Part shown: positions 45,416-53,503 of the stretch, one piece after another
Layout of the letters: each line of letters opens with the position of its first letter
Numbering within the stretch: position 1 is the first letter of the stretch
NCBI GenBank assembly: GCA_023228085.1
Contig: JALOBW010000001.1
Coordinates: 186,001 to 250,000, forward strand
DNA: 64,000 nucleotides
DNA from: a bacterium
GTDB lineage: Bacteria > Patescibacteriota > Minisyncoccia > Minisyncoccales > Minisyncoccaceae
Direction of reading: 5' to 3'
The notes under the pieces: model-generated
The model's input: the letters and a program-made list of their open reading frames with translations, nothing else
The model's database searches: none
What the model was told of the DNA's origin: nothing
Program-made: the position numbers and the translations under genes

Positions 45416-46062
45416 TTAATCGTGTATCCTCTTCCAGAAACTGTTTTTATTATGTTCTTATCTATTTTTTTCCTAATGTTTGATATATGTGTTTCTATTG
45501 CATTAGAAAAGATATCAACATTTGAATCCCACGATTTGTCAAAAATTTCAGCTCGCGAAATTATTTTGCCTTTATTAATAGCAAGAATTTCTAAAAGTAA
45601 ATATTCTTTGTTGGTTAGGCACACCTCTTGTTTTTTATAAAAAACTTTTTTATTATTCCTCTCTATGACTAATTGGTTTATTTTTATGTTTTCTTTTTCT
45701 AGTTGTGGCGATCTCCTAAGAATAGCATTGATTCGTGCAACAAGTTCTTTAAGAGAAAAAGGTTTTGTGAGGTAGTCATCCGCTCCTATGTTTAGTAATT
45801 TTATTTTAATTTCTGTGTCTAGTTCTCCCGTAAGTACCAAAATTGGAGTCTGCTTTTTGCTTCGGATAGCCCTGCAAACGTTTTCTCCATTTTCGTCTGG
45901 AAGATTTAAATCGGTGATAACAATGTCGTAATTGTTGACTAACGCCATTTTTATACCACTTAATCCGTTATGAGAACTCTCAGTTAAAAAGCCCTCTTCT
46001 TTGAGGCTTTCCATTAACGATGTTGCAAGATTGGTGTCATCTTCTATTAACAGTATTTTCAT
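45412..46062 (-). CDS. OmpR/PhoB-type response regulator
   Basis: A receiver domain (about 1-115; phospho-acceptor Asp51 in VITDLNLPD, with the acidic pocket EDD at 7-9 and Lys in YLTKPF) and a winged-helix DNA-binding domain (about 125-216; SGRGYTIN end). ATG 46062 is preferred over TTG 46086 because a TATAAT lies between them. At 216 residues it is standard. It heads the locus with the peptide, kinase and ComQ-like genes and is the likely output of that kinase; ComA in Bacillus is instead a NarL-type regulator. Confidence 0.92.
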   Translation of the reverse strand: MKILLIEDDTNLATSLMESLKEEGFLTESSHNGLSGIKMALVNNYDIVITDLNLPDENGENVCRAIRSKKQTPILVLTGELDTEIKIKLLNIGADDYLTKPFSLKELVARINAILRRSPQLEKENIKINQLVIERNNKKVFYKKQEVCLTNKEYLLLEILAINKGKIISRAEIFDKSWDSNVDIFSNAIETHISNIRKKIDKNIIKTVSGRGYTIN

Positions 46063-46074
46063 ATTTCTACCTAT

Positions 46075-46104
46075 ATTATATAACAAAAAGATATTTCACA
46101 GCAA
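46075..46104 (-). promoter_or_regulatory. Promoter of the response regulator
   Basis: Minus strand: TTGCTG, an 18-base spacer and TATAAT (46080-46075), 12 bases before the ATG; the mRNA is near-leaderless. Confidence 0.65.
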
Positions 46105-46108
46105 GAAA

Positions 46109-46130
46109 AAAAGAGCCATAAGGCTCTTTT
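46109..46130 (-). terminator. Intrinsic terminator
   Basis: AAAAGAGCC pairs with GGCTCTTTT around ATAA. The longer T-run is on the minus strand, so it ends the SIMPL-domain gene. Confidence 0.85.
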
Positions 46131-46142
46131 CCTAAATTTGGT

Positions 46143-46892
46143 TTATTGTATTGCGTAGGTGATTGTGACTGTTGATATAATCTTATTTTGACCTGTCTGT
46201 ATCTCTGGCGCACTTACCGCTTTCATAGATGATTCAAGTCTTGCGCCCGTGTTATATGCGTCATAGCTACTAATTGATGGAGTGTATGATTCTTCGGAGT
46301 AATTAACTATCTTTATCATTTTTACTCCGAGCTGTCCCTCAAGATCCTTTGCCTTATTTTTTGCATTTTCAATTGCTATTTTTTTTGCTTGCTCTTTAAT
46401 TTTTTCATTATCATCAACTATAAATTTAAGTTCTCCAATATCATTTGCCCCTCTTTCGGTAGCTCCTGCTATTATTTCTCCAACTTTAGAGGTATCTCTT
46501 ATTTTGACTGTTAAACTTTGATTTACCTCATACCCACTTAAACTTCTTTTTCCAGTATCTTTTTCATAGCTATAAACTGGATTTATATTAAAACTATTAG
46601 TCTTAATATCTTTTTCTTCAACCTTTTTGGTTTTTAAGAATGCTATAATGTCATTTGTTTTTTTGTTGTTTTCCTCCGTTCCATTTTTTACTTCCTTATT
46701 TTCAGTTCTTACTGATATGTTAATAACACCTACGTCAGGAGTTATATATACTTCTCCCGTTCCTGTGATTGTGACAAGATTATTTTCGCTTGGTTGAGAT
46801 TTCTCGTTTATAAGTACGGCAATAAATACCGTTAACACTATTAAAAGTGTACATGCTAATATTTGGAAATATCTGTTTTCTAATATGTTCAT
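46143..46892 (-). CDS. SIMPL-domain (DUF541) membrane-anchored protein
   Basis: One N-terminal membrane helix (about 11-27), then a SIMPL/DUF541 domain: LVTITGTGEVYITPDVGVI, the KVEEKDIKTNSFNINPVYSYE segment in parts, SGYEVNQSLTVKI, and an ENAKNKAKDLEGQLGVKM helix. Family length. The domain is found on the cell envelope, and the function is not established. It follows an ECF sigma/anti-sigma pair and may be under that sigma factor. Confidence 0.85.
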   Translation of the reverse strand: MNILENRYFQILACTLLIVLTVFIAVLINEKSQPSENNLVTITGTGEVYITPDVGVINISVRTENKEVKNGTEENNKKTNDIIAFLKTKKVEEKDIKTNSFNINPVYSYEKDTGKRSLSGYEVNQSLTVKIRDTSKVGEIIAGATERGANDIGELKFIVDDNEKIKEQAKKIAIENAKNKAKDLEGQLGVKMIKIVNYSEESYTPSISSYDAYNTGARLESSMKAVSAPEIQTGQNKIISTVTITYAIQ

Positions 46893-46909
46893 AATTTTTT
46901 AATTATTTA

Positions 46910-47293
46910 TTATTTTTTTGTTTCTGACCTTATTAATACATTTTTTTTGTTGAAATAAAGTGATGTTTTTACATTTTCTTGCTTTATTTGTAATTCTTTA
47001 ATACTACCATAGTCACTTCTTAATACATTATTATTTTTTGATAATCTACCATATAGGGTACTCTGAAAGTCATCTTTTTTTTCAAGCACTATCGGTTGAG
47101 AAATATACGTTCCAGTAAATATGATGACTATAAAAGCAAACGACAAGGAAGGGATAGCAAGACTAAAATTCCACCTTAAATCATTTTGGGTAAAATATTT
47201 ATTTTGCATCAAAGCTGCCCTCAAACTTTCTTTGTGGTTTTCTAATTCGTAAGAAGTTTTATTTATTTTTTGAAACATCTCTTCTATTTCCAT
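46910..47293 (-). CDS. Probable anti-sigma factor
   Basis: 127 residues from ATG 47293, one base after the sigma stop codon. A 50-residue cytoplasmic helical part (EMFQKINKTSYELENHKESLR), one membrane helix (about 47-65) and an outer tail with no recognised fold. Position directly behind an ECF sigma gene and the layout argue for an anti-sigma factor; sequence alone would not. Confidence 0.5.
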   Translation of the reverse strand: MEIEEMFQKINKTSYELENHKESLRAALMQNKYFTQNDLRWNFSLAIPSLSFAFIVIIFTGTYISQPIVLEKKDDFQSTLYGRLSKNNNVLRSDYGSIKELQIKQENVKTSLYFNKKNVLIRSETKK

Positions 47294-47294
47294 T

Positions 47295-47879
47295 TTAGTT
47301 TTCAAGAAATTTTTTGTTATCCTTTTCTATTAGTTCTTTTAGTTTGTCTTTTGCTCGCATACAATAGACTCTGGTCGTTGATTCGTTTTTCCCGATAATG
47401 CGAGAGACCTCCTCGTAAGATAGGTCTTCTATATATCTAAGTCTTATAATATCTTGATAGGTGCGATTCATTTTTATTAGAGATCTATTTATTACCTTTA
47501 GATATTCATCATTTTCAATCGCCGCTTGGATTGTCTTGCTGTGCAAATTATTATCGCTTAAATCTAGATCTTTTTCCTCTATTTTTATAATTGATTGGTA
47601 TTTTTTGTTCTTTCTGAAAAATTGATTTATTTCATTTGTTGCAATTTTATATATCCATGCATTAAAACTTGAATCTGTTTGCCATTCAAATTTTTCCAAT
47701 CCTTGTAGTGCTTTAAGAAAAGTATTTGAGGTTATATCTTTTGCATTATCTAAATTAGTCGTACTTCGGAGTGTGTAGTTTAATATCTTGGGATAGTAAA
47801 AATCAAACAATTCTCCAAAAGCTTGACTGTCTTTATCCTTTGCTTTCTCTATTAGATTTTTTATTTCTTGGGTATTCAT
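47295..47879 (-). CDS. ECF sigma factor
   Basis: 194 residues, group IV sigma-70. Region 2: YPKILNYTLRSTTNLDNAKDITSNTF in two halves, then FNAWIYKIATNEINQFFRK; region 4: RLRYIEDLSYEEVSRIIGKNESTTRVYCMRAKDKL in pieces. It is a second, separate sigma-factor system in this window. The TGCACC-N-CGTA motif of the first system is not found upstream; instead a TTACAT-T-ATGTAA dyad lies in the divergent gap (47921-47933). Confidence 0.92.
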   Translation of the reverse strand: MNTQEIKNLIEKAKDKDSQAFGELFDFYYPKILNYTLRSTTNLDNAKDITSNTFLKALQGLEKFEWQTDSSFNAWIYKIATNEINQFFRKNKKYQSIIKIEEKDLDLSDNNLHSKTIQAAIENDEYLKVINRSLIKMNRTYQDIIRLRYIEDLSYEEVSRIIGKNESTTRVYCMRAKDKLKELIEKDNKKFLEN

Positions 47880-47964
47880 TGATTCTTCTAATAATTACAA
47901 TGCAATAAAGATATAATCTGTTACATTATGTAAAATTTTATGATATATTATAACCAAAGAAGGT

Positions 47965-48522
47965 ATGAAAAAAGAGATTAAAAAATTTGACGTATTATTA
48001 AATAAAATTGGAATGGTTATTATTATAATAATAGCACTTTTTTCAATTGTTTTTTATTGGTATTACTCTCAAGTTAAAAAAATTGATTATTATAAATCTT
48101 TTCCTTTGTCATTTTCTGTAAAAACAAATCCGATAAATGGAGAATATGTTATAGGGGGTGAAGTTTTTAATATTGTTAATGGGGAAGCGAAGGGGAATAA
48201 TAGTTCAAGTATCGTTATTGTTGATTCAATTGATGCAGATATTAATGGAGATTTTAAAAAAGATAATGTTTTTTTAGTTGCATACAGTAATGGAAATGTT
48301 CTTTCTTATTATGTAGCTGCTGCCATCACGATCAATGACCACTATTTTCCTTCAAATGCTATTTTTGTAGATGATGATATTATTCAGACTGAATTATCTT
48401 TTGATGGAGAAAGTATAACCGAAAGGTATTATGAAAACAAAAGCGATTATAAAAATAAAAAAAATGAAAAGATAGTTTATTTAAAATGTTTGGATAAAGA
48501 ATTAAAACAAATAATAAAATAA
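47965..48522 (+). CDS. Unknown membrane-anchored protein
   Basis: One membrane helix (about 14-31) and an extracytoplasmic domain of about 150 residues that resembles nothing I recognise, with acidic loops (DADINGDFKKDN) that may bind calcium. It is divergent from the second sigma gene and 10 bases ahead of a small membrane protein. Confidence 0.5.
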   Translation: MKKEIKKFDVLLNKIGMVIIIIIALFSIVFYWYYSQVKKIDYYKSFPLSFSVKTNPINGEYVIGGEVFNIVNGEAKGNNSSSIVIVDSIDADINGDFKKDNVFLVAYSNGNVLSYYVAAAITINDHYFPSNAIFVDDDIIQTELSFDGESITERYYENKSDYKNKKNEKIVYLKCLDKELKQIIK

Positions 48523-48532
48523 ATTTTAAAAT

Positions 48533-48736
48533 ATGTTTTTTGGACTAGCTATAATATTAATAGGAACAGTTTTTTTACTAAATAGTCTTGGAATAATCTC
48601 TGGAGAAATCTGGAATATAATTTGGCCATCTTTATTAATACTAATAGGTTTAAGTATTTTTCTAAAAGATATAAGAAGAGAAAATAGATGGTGTAATTTT
48701 GAGAGGAAAGCTGAAAGATTTTTTAAAGATGAGTAG
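48533..48736 (+). CDS. DUF5668-like small membrane protein
   Basis: 67 residues with two helices matching the LiaF-type transmembrane DUF5668 domain (GLAIILIGTVFLLNSLGII and IIWPSLLILIGLSIFLKD), followed by a short charged cytoplasmic tail. Ends just before a shared terminator. Such proteins often serve envelope-stress sensing, which fits the sigma-factor neighbourhood. Confidence 0.75.
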   Translation: MFFGLAIILIGTVFLLNSLGIISGEIWNIIWPSLLILIGLSIFLKDIRRENRWCNFERKAERFFKDE

Positions 48737-48739
48737 AAA

Positions 48740-48768
48740 AAAATCGGACAAAAGTCCGATTTTATTTT
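48740..48768. terminator. Shared bidirectional terminator
   Basis: AAAATCGGAC pairs perfectly with GTCCGATTTT around AAAA, with T-rich ends, between the DUF5668 gene and pyruvate kinase. Confidence 0.85.
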
Positions 48769-49796
48769 TTCCAGCCAGAGTTTAAGTAGTTTGTACCGTT
48801 GTAATATTCATCTGTCCTTTTTGCAATTTTTCGCATTGTCGCTACCGCTTCAATTGGGTAATTTCCAGATGCTGTTTCGTCGGAAAGCATTACAGCATCA
48901 GCTCCACTAAAAACAGCATTAGCAATGTCAGCAACTTCTGCTCTTGTTGGTCTTGGTTTATCAATCATTGAGGAAAGCATTTCAGTAGCAACGATGGCTG
49001 GTTTTTTATACCAATGTGCTCTGCGGATAAGTTCCTTTTGAATAATTGGTAGTTCTTCTATTGGGACCTCAATTCCTAAATCACCTCTAGCAACCATGAG
49101 TCCGTCGGAGTATTTGGTAATATTATCAATATCCACAAGAGCTGTACCTCTTTCTATTTTTGCGATTATTTGAACGTCTTTGTTTTTTATTATTTTCCTA
49201 AGTTTTTTAATATCATTTCCAGTCTGAACAAATGAAAGACAGATATAGTCTGCACCATTTTTTGCTCCAAACTCTGCATCGGCAATATCTTTTTTTGTAA
49301 TAACTTCTCCCGAAAGATTGGTTTCAGGAATATTAATACCTTTTCTAGGTAATAAATATCCACCCCTTATTACCTGTGCCACAATTTTTTTGTTTTTGAC
49401 ATCCATTACTTCAAGTTCAATCATTCCATTAGCAACATAAAATTGATGTCCAATCTTCATATCTTTATAAAGAGCGGGGTGATCAATGGGAATTTCATTT
49501 TTTTTTAGATCTGCTTTGCCATAAAGAAATGAATAAACTTCACCTTCTTTGATTAATATCTCCTTTGGAATATTTCCTATTCTTATTCTTGGACCTTGTA
49601 AGTCCATCATCATTTTAACATCAACTCCAGTTTCATCCTTAATTTTTGTGAGATATGATTTTATTCTGTTCCATTGCTCATAAGTACCGTGCGAAAAATT
49701 TATTCTAGCGATACTCATTCCAGTTTCTACCATATCTTTTAGTATTTTGTAATTGTCAGACTTTGGTCCGACTGTAGCAATAATTCTTGGATTCAT
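48762..49796 (-). CDS. pyk: Pyruvate kinase, two-domain form
   Basis: Last step of glycolysis, making ATP and pyruvate. The A and B domains are complete: ARINFSHG, MDLQGPRIRIG, the metal-binding region KIERGTAL, MVARGDLGIEVP and the signature VATEMLSSMIDKPRPTRAEVADIANAVF in parts. The protein ends at 344 residues, right after the A domain, so the C-terminal regulatory domain of the usual 470-residue enzyme is missing. Such truncated, probably unregulated enzymes occur in reduced genomes. Confidence 0.92.
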   Translation of the reverse strand: MNPRIIATVGPKSDNYKILKDMVETGMSIARINFSHGTYEQWNRIKSYLTKIKDETGVDVKMMMDLQGPRIRIGNIPKEILIKEGEVYSFLYGKADLKKNEIPIDHPALYKDMKIGHQFYVANGMIELEVMDVKNKKIVAQVIRGGYLLPRKGINIPETNLSGEVITKKDIADAEFGAKNGADYICLSFVQTGNDIKKLRKIIKNKDVQIIAKIERGTALVDIDNITKYSDGLMVARGDLGIEVPIEELPIIQKELIRRAHWYKKPAIVATEMLSSMIDKPRPTRAEVADIANAVFSGADAVMLSDETASGNYPIEAVATMRKIAKRTDEYYNGTNYLNSGWKK

Positions 49797-49869
49797 AAAA
49801 TTTTTTTATCCTTTGATTACATCCCAATTATACCATTTTAAAGAGTATTAATACAATTATTAATATATA

Positions 49870-49878
49870 TGATATAAT
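49870..49878 (+). promoter_or_regulatory. Extended -10 promoter of the helicase gene
   Basis: TGA followed by TATAAT (49873-49878), 11 bases before the ATG. Transcription would start within a few bases of it. Confidence 0.6.
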
Positions 49879-49889
49879 CTTGTAAACAT

Positions 49890-51266
49890 ATGGAGAAAAA
49901 ATTAAAGACATTAAAAATTTCTGAAGCGATGGCTAAAAATGGCATTGGAAGGAGGCGGGGAGATAGGAAAAAAGCTTCTATTGAAAAGCCAAAAGTGACA
50001 TTTTCTAGCGAAAGTAAACGCTTGCTACGGCTCATAGAAAAAGGAGGAAATATTTTTTTGACAGGAAAAGCTGGGACTGGGAAAACTACTTTCTTAAGAT
50101 ACTTCAGATCAATAACAGATAAAAATGTTGTAGTTTTGGCTCCGACAGGTGTTTCGGCTGTTAATATACAAGGACAAACAATGCATTCATTTTTTAAATT
50201 CCATCCGGGGATAACCGAGAATGATATAAAAAAGGTTTATTATAAAGATAGAGATATTTACAAAAATATAGATATATTAATTATTGATGAGATATCAATG
50301 GTAAGGTCCGATTTTTTTGATTGCATTGAAAAATTTTTAAGAATAAACGGACCAGAACCAGGAAAAATTTTCGGTGGCATTCAGGTTATTATTACTGGTG
50401 ATTTATATCAACTTCCTCCTATAGTACAAAAAGAAGAAGAAATTATTTTTGAATTAGTTTATAAGAGTCCATATTTTTTTGACTCAAATTCTTTTAAAAA
50501 GGGAAATTTTTCAATGGTAGAATTAAAAAAAGTATATAGACAAACAGACCATGACTTTATTAGAATACTTGATCTTCTAAGAACTTGTAAATTAAGTGAC
50601 GAACATTTGGAAAAAATAAATAGTAGGGTTTGTGATTATGTAAGTAGTGATGAAAATAACGGTATTGTATTGGTCACAACTAATTATGCTGCCGACAAAA
50701 TCAACTACGACAAACTGTGTTGCATAGAAAATGAGGAAAGGTGTTTTAAGGGATATATAGATGGGGAGTTTAAAATAAATGAATTACCAACTGCTCAAAA
50801 TCTTTTTCTTAAAGAAGGAGCACAGGTAATGTTGCTTAATAATGATAGTAAGGGTAGATGGATAAACGGGGATATAGCAAAGATAATAAGAATAGAAGAA
50901 GATCAAATAAGAGTAATGTTTGAAGATGGAACATTTGATGATGTTAGTAAATATAAATGGGAAAAAGTAAAGTATTCTCTTGATGAGAATGGAAAGATAA
51001 GGTCAGAAATAATAGGGAGCTTCACACAAATTCCAATAAAACTAGCTTGGGCCGTCACCATACATAAGGGGCAGGGGAAGACCTACGAAAAAGTATTTGT
51101 TGATTTTGGAAATGGAACATTTGCTTCGGGTCAGGCATATGTAGCTTTAAGTAGATGTCGTTCACTAGAAGGGGTGCGTCTCAGAAAACCTTTATGCTAC
51201 GACCATTTATTAGTTGATGAAAGAATTGAGCACTTTATGATAGAATTCCCAAAAACTGAGTTATGA
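49890..51266 (+). CDS. Pif1-like DNA helicase
   Basis: Superfamily 1B helicase. After a 45-residue basic N-terminus come GKAGTGKTTFLRYF (Walker A), VVLAPTGVSAVNI, LIIDEISMVRSDF (Walker B), FGGIQVIITGDLYQLPP and, near the end, KLAWAVTIHKGQGKTYEKVFV with YVALSRCRSLEGV. These are the Pif1/RecD2 motifs. At 458 residues it is compact. It may unwind G-quadruplex or stalled forks, by family analogy. Confidence 0.93.
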   Translation: MEKKLKTLKISEAMAKNGIGRRRGDRKKASIEKPKVTFSSESKRLLRLIEKGGNIFLTGKAGTGKTTFLRYFRSITDKNVVVLAPTGVSAVNIQGQTMHSFFKFHPGITENDIKKVYYKDRDIYKNIDILIIDEISMVRSDFFDCIEKFLRINGPEPGKIFGGIQVIITGDLYQLPPIVQKEEEIIFELVYKSPYFFDSNSFKKGNFSMVELKKVYRQTDHDFIRILDLLRTCKLSDEHLEKINSRVCDYVSSDENNGIVLVTTNYAADKINYDKLCCIENEERCFKGYIDGEFKINELPTAQNLFLKEGAQVMLLNNDSKGRWINGDIAKIIRIEEDQIRVMFEDGTFDDVSKYKWEKVKYSLDENGKIRSEIIGSFTQIPIKLAWAVTIHKGQGKTYEKVFVDFGNGTFASGQAYVALSRCRSLEGVRLRKPLCYDHLLVDERIEHFMIEFPKTEL

Positions 51267-51272
51267 TTTACC

Positions 51273-51301
51273 TTGACATATGCATTTAAATATGATATAG
51301 T
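51273..51301 (+). promoter_or_regulatory. Consensus promoter of the DEAD-box leader
   Basis: TTGACA (51273-51278), a 17-base spacer and TATAGT (51296-51301). Transcription should begin near 51307, 66 bases ahead of a terminator. Confidence 0.75.
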
Positions 51302-51331
51302 TTTGAAAAAAGGGATATTGAGAACTTAAAG

Positions 51332-51373
51332 AACGAAGTCTCTGTATTTGAAAATTAGAGCCTTCGTTTTTTT
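51332..51373 (+). terminator. Attenuator-like terminator in the DEAD-box leader
   Basis: AACGAAG (51332-51338) pairs with CTTCGTT (51362-51368); one base inside, CTCT and AGAG extend the stem. Seven T follow. The terminator ends only ten bases before the DEAD-box ATG, so expression requires read-through. Confidence 0.75.
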
Positions 51374-51382
51374 ATTAAATTT

Positions 51383-52681
51383 ATGCAAACTAGAATAAAA
51401 CAATCAAAAATAATTCATAGAGATAGAGAGCGCTTTGAAAAAAAAGGACATGCTACCAAAAGTAATTTTGGAAGAGGAACAATAACTCCTAGTTTTTTGA
51501 ATAAAAAGGAAAAAAAGAATAATTTTTTTGGAAATAAAAAGGGGAGATTTGTTGCTAAAAAAAGCAATAAGTTTTCTGGATCAAGAATTGATGTTTCCAG
51601 ATTTATACAAAAATCAAGTATTGAAGATAACGAAGAGGTATATGTTCCAAAGAATAAATTTATTGACTTTGATATTGATCAAAGATTAAAAGACAATATT
51701 GTTAAAAAAGGATATATAAATCCCACTCCTATTCAAGATAAAGCTATTCCAGTAGTTCTTCAAAAAAAGGATGTTGTTGGTATTGCAAATACTGGAACTG
51801 GAAAAACTGCTGCTTTTTTAATTCCAGCCATTAACGATGTTTTGTCTAAAAAAGATAGTAAAACTATTATTATTGTTCCGACTCGTGAGCTCGCTGAACA
51901 AATTGAAAAGGAGTTCAAGCAGTTTACTTATGGGTTAAGAATATTTTCCGTGCTTTGTATCGGTGGAACGAATGTAAGAAAACAATTTTTTGATTTAAAA
52001 AGAAGTCATAACTTTATAATCGGAACACCAGGTAGAATAAAAGATATGGTGCAAAGAAAAGCAATAAATCTATCGCAGTTTAGAACAGTTGTATTAGATG
52101 AGGCGGATAGAATGCTTGATATGGGATTTATTGATGATATAAAATTTTTAATTTCTCAAATGCCCGAAGATAAGCAAGCTCTTTGCTTCTCAGCAACATT
52201 TCCCGCAGAAATAGAATTACTGGTGAAGAAATTCTTAAGAGATCCAGAAAAAATATCTGTTAAAAAAGGTGACTCTTCTAAAAATGTTGACCAAGATGTA
52301 ATACGTGTTCACGATAAAAACAAAAAATTTGATATGCTCTGTGAGCTTCTTTCTAAAAAGAATTTAAGCAAAGTAATAATTTTTGGAAAAACCAAATTTG
52401 GAGTTGAAAAGCTTTCAATCGCTTTAAATGCAAAAGGATTTAGATCCGAATCAATTCATGGAGATAAGAGTCAGATAAAAAGGCAAAAAGCATTGAGAAT
52501 GTTTAAAGATAATAAGGTTAACATCTTAGTTGCAACAGATGTTGCTGCAAGGGGAATAGATATAGACGACATAAGCCATGTTATAAATTATGACATTCCC
52601 GCTACTTATGATGACTATGTGCACCGAATAGGAAGAACTGGAAGAGCAAATAAAAAAGGAAACGCAATTACATTTATATAG
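51383..52681 (+). CDS. DEAD-box RNA helicase
   Basis: An 85-residue basic, Lys/Asn/Gly-rich N-terminal arm precedes a complete DEAD-box core: Q motif PTPIQDKAIPVVL, ANTGTGKTAAFLIPA (I), PTRELAEQIE (Ia), TPGRIKD (Ib), VLDEADRMLD (II), SATFP (III), and VATDVAARGIDIDDI with HRIGRTGRA (V, VI). RhlE-like, without a C-terminal domain. RNA remodelling or cold-shock function is expected. Its promoter drives a leader containing a terminator (see 51332). Confidence 0.95.
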   Translation: MQTRIKQSKIIHRDRERFEKKGHATKSNFGRGTITPSFLNKKEKKNNFFGNKKGRFVAKKSNKFSGSRIDVSRFIQKSSIEDNEEVYVPKNKFIDFDIDQRLKDNIVKKGYINPTPIQDKAIPVVLQKKDVVGIANTGTGKTAAFLIPAINDVLSKKDSKTIIIVPTRELAEQIEKEFKQFTYGLRIFSVLCIGGTNVRKQFFDLKRSHNFIIGTPGRIKDMVQRKAINLSQFRTVVLDEADRMLDMGFIDDIKFLISQMPEDKQALCFSATFPAEIELLVKKFLRDPEKISVKKGDSSKNVDQDVIRVHDKNKKFDMLCELLSKKNLSKVIIFGKTKFGVEKLSIALNAKGFRSESIHGDKSQIKRQKALRMFKDNKVNILVATDVAARGIDIDDISHVINYDIPATYDDYVHRIGRTGRANKKGNAITFI

Positions 52682-52690
52682 TTAAGATAA

Positions 52691-52712
52691 AGCCAGCATT
52701 TGCTGGTTTTTT
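52691..52712 (+). terminator. Intrinsic terminator
   Basis: AGCCAGCA pairs with TGCTGGTT (one G-U pair), followed by T. Confidence 0.8.
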
Positions 52713-52721
52713 AAATAGCTA

Positions 52722-52750
52722 TTGACACTTTTAAAAAGCGGTATTAAAAT
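52722..52750 (+). promoter_or_regulatory. Consensus promoter without a gene
   Basis: TTGACA (52722-52727), a 17-base spacer and TAAAAT (52745-52750). It points into the stretch 52757-52930, which has no open frame longer than ten codons. Confidence 0.75.
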
Positions 52751-52756
52751 TATTGT

Positions 52757-52901
52757 AGAAGCAATGAGGAATTCATTGTTAAAACTTAATAGATAAAAAT
52801 GCGTATGCATTTTTATCACAATCGTACTTTAAAATATTATATATTAATTGCACCTTTCCTAGATATTGGGTACTTATTCATATGAATTCGTACCCATTTT
52901 T
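52757..52901 (+). ncRNA. Candidate small RNA
   Basis: A promoter-driven, gene-free stretch with three hairpins: CAATGA-GGAAT-TCATTG (52772-52788), a perfect 11-base stem GATAAAAATGC-GTAT-GCATTTTTATC (52792-52817), and GGGTAC/GTACCC enclosing ATTCATATGAAT (52868-52895), followed by TTTTT as a likely terminator. Another weak hairpin lies at 52909-52930. No known RNA family is recognised; 6S RNA was considered, but no long closing stem was found. Confidence 0.5.
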
Positions 52902-52940
52902 CCTTTATAGCCTTCATGGGCTTTTTATTTTTGGTTTTAG

Positions 52941-52969
52941 TTGATAAAATTGACTCATAACAAGATAAT
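52941..52969 (+). promoter_or_regulatory. Promoter of DUF6941-like gene, leaderless
   Basis: TTGATA (52941-52946), a 17-base spacer and GATAAT (52964-52969), nine bases before the ATG. Confidence 0.65.
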
Positions 52970-52978
52970 TTAAAAACT

Positions 52979-53419
52979 ATGAAACACGTTTGGTCGGTAT
53001 TATGTCAAAAGTCATCAATTGATTTTGAAAATAATTTAGTAAGTTTATTTGAATGTATTGAAGAGGTAAATCTGGTTTTTAATAATACTAAAAATGCAAC
53101 CGATGAGAAGATTATTATTCCTGTTGATTGGCAGTTAGTAAGTTATTGGATTGTTGACGAAAACGAAAAAGAAAAGTTTTTAAACTTGAAAGTAGAATTT
53201 ATTGATCCAAATGGAAATTGTCTAAATAATCATGAATATAAAATGGATATAAAAGAAGGGATGAAAAGACTAAGGGGTAGAATGACGATAAATGGATTTC
53301 AAGTGACTAAAAGTGGAAGATATTTTTGTAAAATATCAAGAATGATAGAAAACAATTTTCTTTTACTTTCCGAATTACCAATAGATATAAATATAAATTA
53401 CAATTTGTCTAATACATAA
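52979..53419 (+). CDS. DUF6941-like protein
   Basis: 146 residues, beta-rich and cytoplasmic. The start MKHVWSVLCQKSSIDFENNLVSLFE in two parts, and IPVDWQLVSYWIVDENEKE, match the DUF6941 pattern I recall, a family without known function. It is preceded by a consensus-like promoter and has no leader. Confidence 0.6.
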   Translation: MKHVWSVLCQKSSIDFENNLVSLFECIEEVNLVFNNTKNATDEKIIIPVDWQLVSYWIVDENEKEKFLNLKVEFIDPNGNCLNNHEYKMDIKEGMKRLRGRMTINGFQVTKSGRYFCKISRMIENNFLLLSELPIDININYNLSNT

Positions 53420-53503
53420 GACGAGCAAGTAAAAATTCAAATAAGAGAGATGTTTGAAGTATTTTGTGATATAATAGCAATATAATAATTAATCACTAAA
53501 ACT

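Noticed and set aside
52775..52807. Ten-codon frame MRNSLLKLNR at the start of the 52757 candidate RNA
   Set aside because: No ribosome binding site and no sign of conservation could be judged; too short to call.
52850..52880. Fourth TGCACC site for the ECF regulon
   Set aside because: No CGTA element follows at 16 or 17 bases.
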